DNA from: an uncultured Hydrogenophaga sp.
GTDB lineage: Bacteria; Pseudomonadota; Gammaproteobacteria; Burkholderiales; Burkholderiaceae_C
NCBI RefSeq assembly: GCF_958439165.1
Contig: NZ_OY288138.1
Span: 1 to 32,484, forward strand
Length of the DNA stretch: 32,484 nucleotides
Direction of reading: 5' to 3'
A program made the translations under genes and the position numbers. This document shows positions 8,176 through 15,511 of this stretch, piece by piece (position 1 is the first letter of the stretch; every line of letters starts with the position of its first letter). The notes below the pieces were generated by a model, which saw only the letters and a list, made by a program, of their open reading frames with translations, was not told the origin of the DNA and ran no database searches.

Positions 8176-9153
8176 ATGACCCGTCATTCCCGCATCACCG
8201 GAACCGGCAGCAGCCTGCCGCCCCGTCGCCTGTCCAACGCCGACATGGTGGGTCTGCTGGCCGCACGCGGCGTGGAGACCAGCGACGACTGGATCGTCGA
8301 GCGCACCGGCATCCGGGCGCGCCACTTCGTGGCCGACGGCGTGTTTTCCAGCGATCTGGCGGCCGAGGCGGCTCGGCATGCGCTGGAAGCCGCAGGTGCC
8401 GACCCGGCGTCGATCGATCTGATCATCGTGGCCACGTCCACTCCTGACATGGTCTTCCCGTCCACCGCCGCCATCGTCCAGCACAAGCTGGGCATGGCCG
8501 GCTGCCCCGCGTTCGACGTTCAGGCGGTCTGCAGCGGCTTCGTGTACGCCCTCACCGTGGCCGACGCCATGATCCGCAGCGGTTCCGCCAGCAAGGCGCT
8601 GGTGATCGGCTCGGAGGTGTTCTCGCGCCTGCTCGATTTCAACGACCGCACCACCTGCGTGCTGTTCGGCGACGGCGCTGGCGCCGTGGTGCTGGAAGCA
8701 TCCGACACCCCCGGCATCCTGGCCACCGACCTGCACGCCGATGGCCGGCATGTGGGCATCCTCTGCGTACCCGGTCATGTGAACGGCGGTCAGATCCTGG
8801 GTGATCCGGTGCTCAAGATGGACGGACAGGCCGTGTTCAAGCTGGCCGTGGGTGTCCTCGAGGAGGCAGCCCGGACCGTTCTGGCCAAGGCAGGCCGCAC
8901 CGAGGCCGACATCGACTGGCTCATCCCTCACCAGGCCAACATCCGCATCATGCAGAGCACGGCCCGCAAGCTCAAGCTGCCCATGGACAAGGTGGTGGTC
9001 ACCGTCGACCAGCACGGCAACACCTCGGCTGCCTCCATCCCGCTGGCGCTCGACCATGCGGTGCGTGCCGGGCAGGTCAAACGCGGCGACACCCTGATGC
9101 TGGAAGGTGTGGGGGGCGGTTTCACCTGGGGCGCGGTGCTGGTGGACTTCTGA
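8176..9153 (+). CDS. fabH: 3-oxoacyl-[acyl-carrier-protein] synthase III
   Basis: A 325-residue cytoplasmic condensing enzyme that starts each fatty acid by joining acetyl-CoA to malonyl-ACP. The catalytic triad is complete: Cys119 in AVCSGF, His252 in PHQANIRI and Asn282 in HGNTSAAS. The C-terminal GGGFTWGAVL is also typical, and length is normal. It lies 58 bases after plsX and 39 bases before fabD. No strong ribosome-binding site is visible, and the ATG at 8176 is chosen by the family N-terminus (short, then ITGTGSSLPP). Confidence 0.96.
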   Translation: MTRHSRITGTGSSLPPRRLSNADMVGLLAARGVETSDDWIVERTGIRARHFVADGVFSSDLAAEAARHALEAAGADPASIDLIIVATSTPDMVFPSTAAIVQHKLGMAGCPAFDVQAVCSGFVYALTVADAMIRSGSASKALVIGSEVFSRLLDFNDRTTCVLFGDGAGAVVLEASDTPGILATDLHADGRHVGILCVPGHVNGGQILGDPVLKMDGQAVFKLAVGVLEEAARTVLAKAGRTEADIDWLIPHQANIRIMQSTARKLKLPMDKVVVTVDQHGNTSAASIPLALDHAVRAGQVKRGDTLMLEGVGGGFTWGAVLVDF

Positions 9154-9192
9154 TCCCTCGGCCGCCCTGCTCAACTTTTCCTGTTCAACATC

Positions 9193-10143
9193 ATGAGTTC
9201 ATTTGCATTTGTGTTTCCCGGTCAGGGCTCCCAGGCCGTGGGCATGCTGGATGCCTGGGGTGACCACCCCGTGGTCCGCGACACCCTGGCCGAAGCGTCC
9301 GACGCGCTGGGCGAGGACATCGGCCGCCTGATCCACGAAGGCCCCAAGGAGGCCCTGGCCCTGACCACCAACACGCAACCGGTGATGCTGGTGGCCGGTG
9401 TGGCCGCATGGCGGGTCTGGCAGGCGGAGGGCGGTGCCACGCCCGCCGTGATGGCCGGCCATTCCCTGGGCGAGTACACCGCCTGGGTCGCCGCCGGCGC
9501 CATGACGCTGGCCCAGGCCGCACCGCTGGTCCGTTTCCGCGCTGCAGCCATGCAGGAAGCCGTGCCGGTCGGCACCGGCGCCATGGCTGCCATCCTGGGC
9601 ATGGACGCCGATCGGGTTCGTGCCGGCTGTGCGGAGGCCCAGGCCACTTTCGGCGCCGGCAGTGCCGAGGTGGTGGAGGCCGTCAATTTCAACGATCCGG
9701 CTCAGACCGTCATTGCCGGCAGCAAGGCCGCGGTGGAAAAGGCCTGCGAGGTCCTGAAGGCCAACGGCGCCAAGCGCGCACTCCCGCTGCCGGTGTCGGC
9801 CCCGTTCCATTCCAGCCTCATGAAGCCTGCGGCCGACAAGCTGCGCGACAAGCTGGCGGCCACCGTGCTGTCACCCGCCGCGGTGCCGGTGATCAACAAC
9901 ATCGATGTGGCGGTCGAGACCGATGCCGACCGCATTCGCGACGCCCTGTATCGCCAGGCCTTCGGCCCGGTCCGCTGGGTGGAGTGCGTGCAGGCGATCA
10001 AGGGACGTGGCGTGAGCACCATCGTCGAATGTGGCCCGGGCAAGGTGCTGGCAGGCATGGTCAAGCGCATCGATGGCGAGCTCAGCGGCCTGGCCCTGTT
10101 CGACCCGGCCACGTTGGCCGACGTGAAGGCCGCCCTGGCCTGA
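9193..10143 (+). CDS. fabD: Malonyl-CoA:ACP transacylase
   Basis: A 316-residue cytoplasmic enzyme that loads malonyl groups from CoA onto ACP. FVFPGQGSQ opens the protein, the nucleophile Ser91 lies in GHSLGEY, and catalytic His206 lies in APFHSSLM. QTVIAG and the C-terminal ECGPGKVLAGM also match the family. The length is as expected. It sits between fabH and fabG, 17 bases before the latter. The region before its ATG is pyrimidine-rich with no clear Shine-Dalgarno. Confidence 0.96.
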   Translation: MSSFAFVFPGQGSQAVGMLDAWGDHPVVRDTLAEASDALGEDIGRLIHEGPKEALALTTNTQPVMLVAGVAAWRVWQAEGGATPAVMAGHSLGEYTAWVAAGAMTLAQAAPLVRFRAAAMQEAVPVGTGAMAAILGMDADRVRAGCAEAQATFGAGSAEVVEAVNFNDPAQTVIAGSKAAVEKACEVLKANGAKRALPLPVSAPFHSSLMKPAADKLRDKLAATVLSPAAVPVINNIDVAVETDADRIRDALYRQAFGPVRWVECVQAIKGRGVSTIVECGPGKVLAGMVKRIDGELSGLALFDPATLADVKAALA

Positions 10144-10160
10144 TTAGCGGAGATCCACAC

Positions 10161-10922
10161 ATGACCGACACTGCATTCAAGGGCCAGATCGCCCTCGTCA
10201 CCGGCGCCTCGCGCGGCATCGGCGCGGCCATCGCCCATGAGCTGGCCGCACGCGGTCTGACCGTCATCGGCACCGCCACCACAGAAGACGGTGCTGCCCG
10301 CATCGGCGCAGCCCTGGCGGCGGTGCCAGGCGCTGGTGCCGGCTCGCGCGGGGCCTGCCTGGACGTGAACGATGCCGCCGCTGCCGAAGCCCTGATCGAC
10401 ACCATCGTCCAGGCCCACGGCGCGCTGCACGTGCTGGTGAACAACGCCGGCATCACCCGTGACACCCTGGCCATGCGCATGAAGGACGCCGACTGGGACG
10501 CCGTGCTGGACACCAACCTGAAGGCCGTGTTCCGCATGAGCCGCGCCGTGATGCGGCCGATGATGAAACAGCGGTATGGCCGGATCGTCAGCATCACCAG
10601 CGTGGTGGGCGCTTCCGGCAACCCGGGGCAGGCCAATTACGCTGCTGCCAAGGCCGGTGTGGCCGGCATGACCCGAGCCCTGGCGCGCGAGCTGGGCAGC
10701 CGCCACATCACGGTCAACTGCGTGGCGCCCGGCTTCATCGAGACCGACATGACGGCTTCCCTGCCCGAAGCCCAGCAGCAGGCCTTGCTGGGGCAGATCC
10801 CGCTGGGACACCTGGGCAAGCCGGCCGACATTGCCCACGCGGTGGCCTACCTGGCCAGCCCGCAGGCGGGCTACATCACCGGGCAGGAACTGCACGTCAA
10901 CGGCGGCATGTTCATGGCCTGA
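10161..10922 (+). CDS. fabG: 3-oxoacyl-[acyl-carrier-protein] reductase
   Basis: A 253-residue NADPH-dependent short-chain dehydrogenase that reduces 3-oxoacyl-ACP in each elongation cycle. The cofactor motif TGASRGIG is at 14-21, NNAG at 94-97, and the catalytic Ser147, Tyr160 and Lys164 (YAAAK) are all present, followed by PGFIETDMT. AGCGGAGA lies upstream of the ATG. It follows fabD by 17 bases, and a 103-base leader separates it from acpP. Confidence 0.96.
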   Translation: MTDTAFKGQIALVTGASRGIGAAIAHELAARGLTVIGTATTEDGAARIGAALAAVPGAGAGSRGACLDVNDAAAAEALIDTIVQAHGALHVLVNNAGITRDTLAMRMKDADWDAVLDTNLKAVFRMSRAVMRPMMKQRYGRIVSITSVVGASGNPGQANYAAAKAGVAGMTRALARELGSRHITVNCVAPGFIETDMTASLPEAQQQALLGQIPLGHLGKPADIAHAVAYLASPQAGYITGQELHVNGGMFMA

Positions 10923-10983
10923 AGGTGGCGGGGCCGAACTCCGCCCGGCCCACCGGTTCTGGGGAGAACTCCCTAGGCCCGGC

Positions 10984-10989
10984 TAAAAT
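10984..10989 (+). promoter_or_regulatory. Possible -10 element for acpP
   Basis: TAAAAT lies 36 bases before the acpP ATG in the 103-base fabG-acpP gap, where an extra promoter would make sense because ACP is needed in large amounts. No good -35 is visible at standard spacing, so this is only a candidate. Confidence 0.3.
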
Positions 10990-11025
10990 GGCGGACTGTA
11001 TTTCAACCAACCCCCCGAGGGACAT

Positions 11026-11265
11026 ATGAGCGACATCGAAGCACGCGTCAAGAAAATCATCGCCGAGCAGCTTGGCGTGGAAGAAGGTCAGGTCACCAAC
11101 GAGAAAGCCTTCGTGGCCGACCTGGGTGCCGACTCGCTCGACACGGTCGAACTGGTGATGGCTCTGGAAGACGAGTTCGGCATCGAGATCCCCGACGAAG
11201 ACGCCGAGAAGATCACGACCGTGCAGAACGCCATCGATTACGCGCTGGCACACCAGAAGGCCTGA
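11026..11265 (+). CDS. acpP: Acyl carrier protein
   Basis: A 79-residue very acidic protein that carries growing acyl chains on a phosphopantetheine arm. The attachment serine is Ser37 in the motif GADSLD. AcpS, encoded at 24081-24500 in this same window, would add the arm. A strong GAGGGA ribosome-binding site lies 5-10 bases before the ATG. It stops seven bases before fabF. Confidence 0.98.
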   Translation: MSDIEARVKKIIAEQLGVEEGQVTNEKAFVADLGADSLDTVELVMALEDEFGIEIPDEDAEKITTVQNAIDYALAHQKA

Positions 11266-11272
11266 CCCCAGC

Positions 11273-12517
11273 ATGAGCCGTCGCCGTGTCGTCGTGACCG
11301 GCCTGGGTTGCATCAGTCCCGTGGGCAACACGGTGGCGGATGCCTGGGCCAACCTCCTGGCTGGACAGTCCGGCATCGACCTGATCACCAAGTTCGACGC
11401 GTCGAACTTCGCGTGCCGGTTTGCCGGCGAGGTCAAGGGTTTCGATCTGGAGTCCTACATCGGGTCCAAGGAGGCCCGGACCATGGACACCTTCATCCAT
11501 TACGGCATCGCAGCGGCCCATCAGGCCGTCGTCGATGCCGGCCTGCCCACGGGCGAGGCGCTGGATGACGAAACTGCCACGCGCATCGGCTGCATCATCG
11601 GCTCAGGCATCGGAGGTCTGCCGCTGATTGAGGACACGCACACCGAACTGACGAACCGTGGCCCGCGCCGCATCTCGCCGTTCTTCGTGCCGGCTTCGAT
11701 CATCAACATGATCTCCGGCCACGTGTCCATGCGGTTCGGCTTCAAGGGGCCGAACCTGGCAGTGGTCACCGCCTGCACCACAGGCCTGCATTGCATCGGT
11801 GAGGCGGCCCGCAAGATCGAGTACGGCGATGCCGACGTGGTGGTGGCCGGCGGTGCCGAAGCCACCGTGTCCCCGCTGGGCATCGGCGGCTTCGCTGCCA
11901 TGCGGGCCCTGTCCACCCGCAACGACGACCCCAAGACCGCATCGCGGCCCTGGGACAAGGACCGTGACGGTTTCGTGCTGGGCGAAGGCGCCGGCGTTCT
12001 GGTGCTCGAGGAATACGAGCATGCCAAGGCGCGCGGTGCACGCATCTACGCCGAGCTGGTCGGCTACGGCATGAGTGCTGACGCCGGCCACATGACGGCA
12101 CCCAACATGGACGGCCCGCGCCGCGCCATGGTCAACGCGCTGCGCAACGGTGGCGTCAATGCCGACGAGGTGAACTACCTCAACGCCCATGGCACCTCCA
12201 CCCCGCTGGGCGATGCCAACGAGACCCAGGCCATCAAGGCGGCGCTCGGTGACCATGCCCGCAGCGTCGTCGTGAGCTCCACCAAGTCCATGACCGGACA
12301 TCTGCTGGGTGGCGCCGGCGGCATCGAAAGCGTGTTCACCGTCATGGCGGTGCACGAGCAGAAGATCCCGCCGACCATCAACATCTTCAACCAGGACCCC
12401 GAATGCGACCTGGACTACTGCGCCAATACCGCGCGTGACGCCCGGATCGACGTGGCGGTGAAGAACAACTTCGGCTTCGGTGGCACGAACGGGACCCTGG
12501 TGTTCCGCCGCATCTGA
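11273..12517 (+). CDS. fabF: 3-oxoacyl-[acyl-carrier-protein] synthase II
   Basis: A 414-residue condensing enzyme that elongates acyl-ACP with malonyl-ACP, including the step to 18-carbon unsaturated chains. The active-site Cys168 lies in TACTTGLH, with His306 in NAHGTSTPLGD, Lys338 in STKSMTGH and His343 completing the site. The C-terminal NNFGFGGTNG glycine-rich segment is intact. It is the last gene of the fab cluster; a strong hairpin follows 23 bases after its stop. Confidence 0.97.
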   Translation: MSRRRVVVTGLGCISPVGNTVADAWANLLAGQSGIDLITKFDASNFACRFAGEVKGFDLESYIGSKEARTMDTFIHYGIAAAHQAVVDAGLPTGEALDDETATRIGCIIGSGIGGLPLIEDTHTELTNRGPRRISPFFVPASIINMISGHVSMRFGFKGPNLAVVTACTTGLHCIGEAARKIEYGDADVVVAGGAEATVSPLGIGGFAAMRALSTRNDDPKTASRPWDKDRDGFVLGEGAGVLVLEEYEHAKARGARIYAELVGYGMSADAGHMTAPNMDGPRRAMVNALRNGGVNADEVNYLNAHGTSTPLGDANETQAIKAALGDHARSVVVSSTKSMTGHLLGGAGGIESVFTVMAVHEQKIPPTINIFNQDPECDLDYCANTARDARIDVAVKNNFGFGGTNGTLVFRRI

Positions 12518-12536
12518 GCCGAACCGCCTGAAGCCC

Positions 12537-13031
12537 ATGCACAACGCCCCACCCGTGGATTACCCGGTGGGGCGTTGTCTTTGGTGGGCGCCCTTGCTGC
12601 TGCTGCCTGGCACAACCCTCGCAGCCCAGGCGCTTGACCGGGTCCTTCATCTCGCCTGTGCCGTCGACGCACCCGGTGGTGCGGCGCTTCTGGGCCTGTT
12701 GTCGGCCAGCCTGGTCTGGGGCGGATTCGCCTGGCGAGCGTGGCGCCAGCAGCCTTCGGGCCGGCTGCGCTGGATGCCCGATCCGGCCGATCCACCGGGC
12801 TGGGGCTGGTTCTGGTGCGAGGCCGGTGCATCGCTGCCCTGTGCCGTCCGCGGCACCATCGATCTGCACTCTGCATGGCTGGTGAGGCTGGGCGGGCAGG
12901 GCTGGTCCCGCTGGGTCTGGCTCAGTGCGTCCCGGGACCCTGACCATTGGCTCGACGTTCGCAGGGCGGTATGGGCATCTCGGGGAAACCCTGACGTTCT
13001 TGACCCTTCGGTTATATTTCCGCGCGCATGA
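12537..13031 (+). CDS. Small membrane protein, YgfX-like (tentative), coupled to rpoE
   Basis: A 164-residue protein with two probable membrane segments near the N-terminus (about 13-31 and 46-65), a basic WRAWRQQ after the second, and a soluble C-terminal half rich in Trp. The end, RDPDHWLDVRRAVWASR, resembles the DSLDxDxxRRLRVxLR ending of YgfX-family proteins; that is a weak match made by eye. The stop overlaps the rpoE ATG as ATGA, so translation is probably coupled, which supports both genes being real. The proposed ATG is oddly placed: a 13-bp perfect hairpin covers codons 2-14. Other possible starts are GTG at 12555 or 12567 and TTG at 12594, all in frame. Function is unknown. Confidence 0.65.
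   Translation: MHNAPPVDYPVGRCLWWAPLLLLPGTTLAAQALDRVLHLACAVDAPGGAALLGLLSASLVWGGFAWRAWRQQPSGRLRWMPDPADPPGWGWFWCEAGASLPCAVRGTIDLHSAWLVRLGGQGWSRWVWLSASRDPDHWLDVRRAVWASRGNPDVLDPSVIFPRA
12541..12578 (+). terminator. Perfect 13-bp hairpin after fabF (terminator or attenuator)
   Basis: ACAACGCCCCACC at 12541-12553 pairs perfectly with GGTGGGGCGTTGT at 12566-12578 across a 12-base loop. It is followed by CTTTGG, so the T tract is poor. Position just after the fabF stop suggests a terminator for the fab operon, but it also lies inside the first codons of the next gene. It could therefore act as a partial terminator or as a structure controlling translation. Confidence 0.6.
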
Positions 13032-13669
13032 CACCGGAAGAACACCACGCCCCGCCCCCACCTGACAGCGACGTCATGCTGGTGCAGCGCACCCTGGCGG
13101 GCGAGCAACGGGCATTCGAGTTGCTGGTGATCAAATACCAGCGCCGCGTTGAAAGGCTCATCGGCCGCATGGTCCGTGATGTCGACCTCGTGGAGGACAT
13201 CGCCCAGGAGACCTTCATCCGCGCTTACCGGGCGCTGGCCCAGTTTCGGGGTGACGCGCAGTTCTACACCTGGCTCTACCGGATCGCAGTCAACACGGCC
13301 AAGAAGCAACTGCTCGAGCTGAAACGTGACCCATTGGTTTTCTCGTCGCAGCTCAAATCGGGCGATGACGATGAAACTTCCGGCGCCGAACGCGAACAAA
13401 ACCTGGGAATGGCCGACACCGAGACGCCTGATGCGGTGCTGGCCAGCAAGGAGATTGCCGAGGCGGTGAATGCCGTCATGGAGTCGCTGCCGGAAGAGTT
13501 GCGAATGGCCATCACCCTGCGGGAGATCGAGGGCATGAGTTACGAAGAGATCGCAGAAGCGCTGGACTGCCCGATCGGTACCGTCCGATCCCGCATCTTC
13601 CGTGCTCGAGAGGCCATTTCCGGGCGAATCAAGCCCATGCTGGAACGTCAGGGGGGCAAGCGCTGGTGA
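13028..13669 (+). CDS. rpoE: RNA polymerase sigma factor RpoE (AlgU-type ECF sigma)
   Basis: A 213-residue group-4 sigma factor for envelope stress. Region 2 covers about 19-95 with DVDLVEDIAQETFIRAYRAL (51-70) and FYTWLYRIAVNTAKK. Region 4 covers about 148-203 with SLPEELRMAITLREIEGMSYEEIAEAL and the helix-turn-helix PIGTVRSRIFRARE. A linker rich in Asp, Ser and Glu lies between. It is followed by its anti-sigma factor rseA, then rseB and a DegP protease, the classic sigma-E module. The ATG overlaps the preceding stop by four bases. In relatives the operon is self-activated; I could not identify a convincing sigma-E promoter here. Confidence 0.95.
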   Translation: MTPEEHHAPPPPDSDVMLVQRTLAGEQRAFELLVIKYQRRVERLIGRMVRDVDLVEDIAQETFIRAYRALAQFRGDAQFYTWLYRIAVNTAKKQLLELKRDPLVFSSQLKSGDDDETSGAEREQNLGMADTETPDAVLASKEIAEAVNAVMESLPEELRMAITLREIEGMSYEEIAEALDCPIGTVRSRIFRAREAISGRIKPMLERQGGKRW

Positions 13670-13699
13670 CAGCGGGCCCGCTCTGCCGAGGGACACACG

Positions 13700-14356
13700 A
13701 TGAATGCAACCCAACCCACCACCGACCGACCCGATGCCGTCACCGCGCGGTTCGAGGCTCTGTCGGCCCTGACCGATTCCTGCGCCGACGAGCTCGAACT
13801 GGAACAGCTGTTGTCGGAGATGGATGCCGACACCTCTGAAACCCTGCAGCGTTACCAGCTCATCGGCGACGCCCTGCGCGGCACCTTGCCGGCCAACCGG
13901 GTCGGCAGCGACCCGATGCACCTGCTCAGCCGCGTGCGGGCCGGGCTGGCCGACGAACATCTGCGCCCGCAGACCCAGGGCTTGACCCGGCCCGCAGTGG
14001 CCGCCGTGCAGGTGCCGGTGGCGGCCGCCAACGACAGCGTGTTCCGCTGGAAGCTGGCAGCCGGGTTCGCTTCCGTGGCTGCCGTGATGGCCGTGAGCTG
14101 GAGCCTCATGGGCGTCGGAGTGCCCGGTGCCGGGCCTGCCGCATCGTCCCCGGTGCTGGTCCAGGCGCCTGCGGGCGGCGAGGTCGACACCGATCCGCCG
14201 GAAGCGGTGCTGGTCATGACGCCGCAAGGCGCGGTCGTCCGTGACCCGCAGCTCGAACAGCTCCTCAACGAGCACCGCCAGTTTGGCGGCATGACCGCGC
14301 TGCAGGCCCCGACCGGGTTCCTGCGCAACGCGACTTACGACAACGAGGGGCGCTGA
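13700..14356 (+). CDS. rseA: Anti-sigma-E factor RseA (MucA-like)
   Basis: A 218-residue single-pass inner-membrane protein that binds and inhibits sigma-E until it is cleaved under stress. The N-terminal cytoplasmic domain (about 15-85) contains the family segment RYQLIGDALRGTL at 51-63. One membrane helix is at about 117-139. The periplasmic part ends with QFGGMTALQAPTGFLRNATYD, similar to MucA tails. GAGGGACAC precedes the ATG. It begins 30 bases after rpoE and ends six bases before rseB. Confidence 0.9.
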   Translation: MNATQPTTDRPDAVTARFEALSALTDSCADELELEQLLSEMDADTSETLQRYQLIGDALRGTLPANRVGSDPMHLLSRVRAGLADEHLRPQTQGLTRPAVAAVQVPVAAANDSVFRWKLAAGFASVAAVMAVSWSLMGVGVPGAGPAASSPVLVQAPAGGEVDTDPPEAVLVMTPQGAVVRDPQLEQLLNEHRQFGGMTALQAPTGFLRNATYDNEGR

Positions 14357-14362
14357 TTGGCC

Positions 14363-15448
14363 ATGTCCCCGATCTCCGTCCCTTCGATTCGACGCCGTCC
14401 GACGGCTGGCGCTCATGTGCGGCGTCCCCGGGTGGCCGTTGAATGGCGACGCTGGGTGGCTGCTGCCGTGACCGCCGTGGCGGCCAGCACGGGCGTGCCG
14501 GCATGGGCCGAAGGCCCGGCCGGGGCTTCTCAGGCGCCGGTCCGCACCATCAACGAGTGGCTGACCCGCATGCATGAGGCCTCCCGCATGCGGGCCTACA
14601 CCGGCACGCTGGTGGTCACCGCCGGCACGTCGATGTCGGCTTCCAAGATCTGGCACGTGTGCGATGGAACGCGCCAGATGGAGCGGGTCGACACGCTCAC
14701 CGGTGAGCCCCGCACCACCTTGCGCCGTGACAACGAGGTGATCACCTTAATCCCGGAGTCCAGGACCGCGGTGGTCGAAAAGCGGGAGTCGCTCGGTCTG
14801 TTCCCCGACCTGCTGCGCACGCCGGACAACCTGATCCCGGGCTTCTATTCGGTGCGTGAAATGGGACACCAGCGCATCGCCGGTCACCTGGCCGACATGG
14901 TCGAGATCCTTCCCAAGGACGACCTGCGTTTCGGTTATCGCATCTGGTCGGAGCAGGGCAGTGGCCTCGTGGTCAAGCTGCAGACGCTGGGCCCGCAGGG
15001 TTCCGTGCTCGAGCAGGTGGCTTTCACCGAACTCCAGATGGATGCGCCCGTCAGCATGGACAAGCTGGCAGCCACCATGAAGGACACCCGTGGCTACGAG
15101 GTGGTCCGGCCGACGCTGCGCAAGACGACGCCGGAAGCCCAGGGCTGGCGCCTCAAGGAGCCGGTGCCCGGCTTCGCCTCGATGAGCTGCCACGTGCGCG
15201 AGCCCGATTCAGCCGGCAAGGCTTCGCCGGCTTCCATGCAGTGGGTGTTCTCGGACGGGCTGGCCTCGGTCTCCCTGTTCGTGGAGCCCTTCGATCCCCG
15301 GCAGCATGGGCAGGAGCGTGCTGCCGCCATGGGAGCCACCCAGTCGGTCAGCCGTCGCATCGGCGAATACTGGGTCACCGCGCTGGGGGAAGTGCCTCGC
15401 GCCACACTCAAGCGGTTCACCCGATCGCTGGAACGAGCCCGTCCCTGA
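14363..15448 (+). CDS. rseB: Sigma-E regulatory protein RseB (MucB)
   Basis: A 361-residue periplasmic protein that binds RseA and protects it from the first cleavage, and that senses lipopolysaccharide or lipoprotein stress. A signal peptide is visible at about 29-49 with the likely cleavage AWA|EG. It follows an unusually long basic N-terminus (MSPISVPSIRRRPTAG), so the true start might be further in. WLTRMHEASRMRAYTGTLV and the segments around RIWSEQGSGLVVKLQTL match the MucB/RseB N-domain; the C-domain ends with GEYWVTALGEVPRATLKRFTRSL. The ATG at 14363 is six bases after the rseA stop; a TTG at 14357 is also in frame. Confidence 0.9.
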   Translation: MSPISVPSIRRRPTAGAHVRRPRVAVEWRRWVAAAVTAVAASTGVPAWAEGPAGASQAPVRTINEWLTRMHEASRMRAYTGTLVVTAGTSMSASKIWHVCDGTRQMERVDTLTGEPRTTLRRDNEVITLIPESRTAVVEKRESLGLFPDLLRTPDNLIPGFYSVREMGHQRIAGHLADMVEILPKDDLRFGYRIWSEQGSGLVVKLQTLGPQGSVLEQVAFTELQMDAPVSMDKLAATMKDTRGYEVVRPTLRKTTPEAQGWRLKEPVPGFASMSCHVREPDSAGKASPASMQWVFSDGLASVSLFVEPFDPRQHGQERAAAMGATQSVSRRIGEYWVTALGEVPRATLKRFTRSLERARP

Positions 15449-15470
15449 CCGGACCGTTCCCGAGTTGCCT

Positions 15471-15490
15471 GCAGGCGGCCCTTCGCCTGC
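15471..15490 (+). other. Perfect hairpin in the rseB-mucD junction
   Basis: GCAGGCG at 15471-15477 pairs with CGCCTGC at 15484-15490 across a six-base loop. No T tract follows, so it is not a classical terminator. It could mark an RNA-processing or stability site between the regulator genes and the protease, which lies 21 bases further on. Confidence 0.4.
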
Positions 15491-15511
15491 GCACACACCA
15501 AGAGGAAGTCG

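Noticed and set aside
10931..10951. Terminator between fabG and acpP (GGGCC / GGCCC)
   Set aside because: The stem is only five bases with an 11-base loop and there is no T tract.
12984..13012. Possible sigma-E promoter in front of rpoE (GGAAAC at 12984-12989, TCGGT at 13008-13012)
   Set aside because: The match to GGAACTT and TCTGA is weak, and the predicted start would leave almost no leader before the rpoE ATG at 13028. The region is also coding for the preceding gene.
12647..14656. Very long antisense open frames (for example 12647-14656, 15209-17077 and 17426-19030 on the minus strand)
   Set aside because: They lie opposite well-recognised genes, their translations are low-complexity (rich in Gly, Ala, His, Arg, Asp, Gln and Val), and they are expected in high-GC DNA where stop codons are rare in shadow frames.
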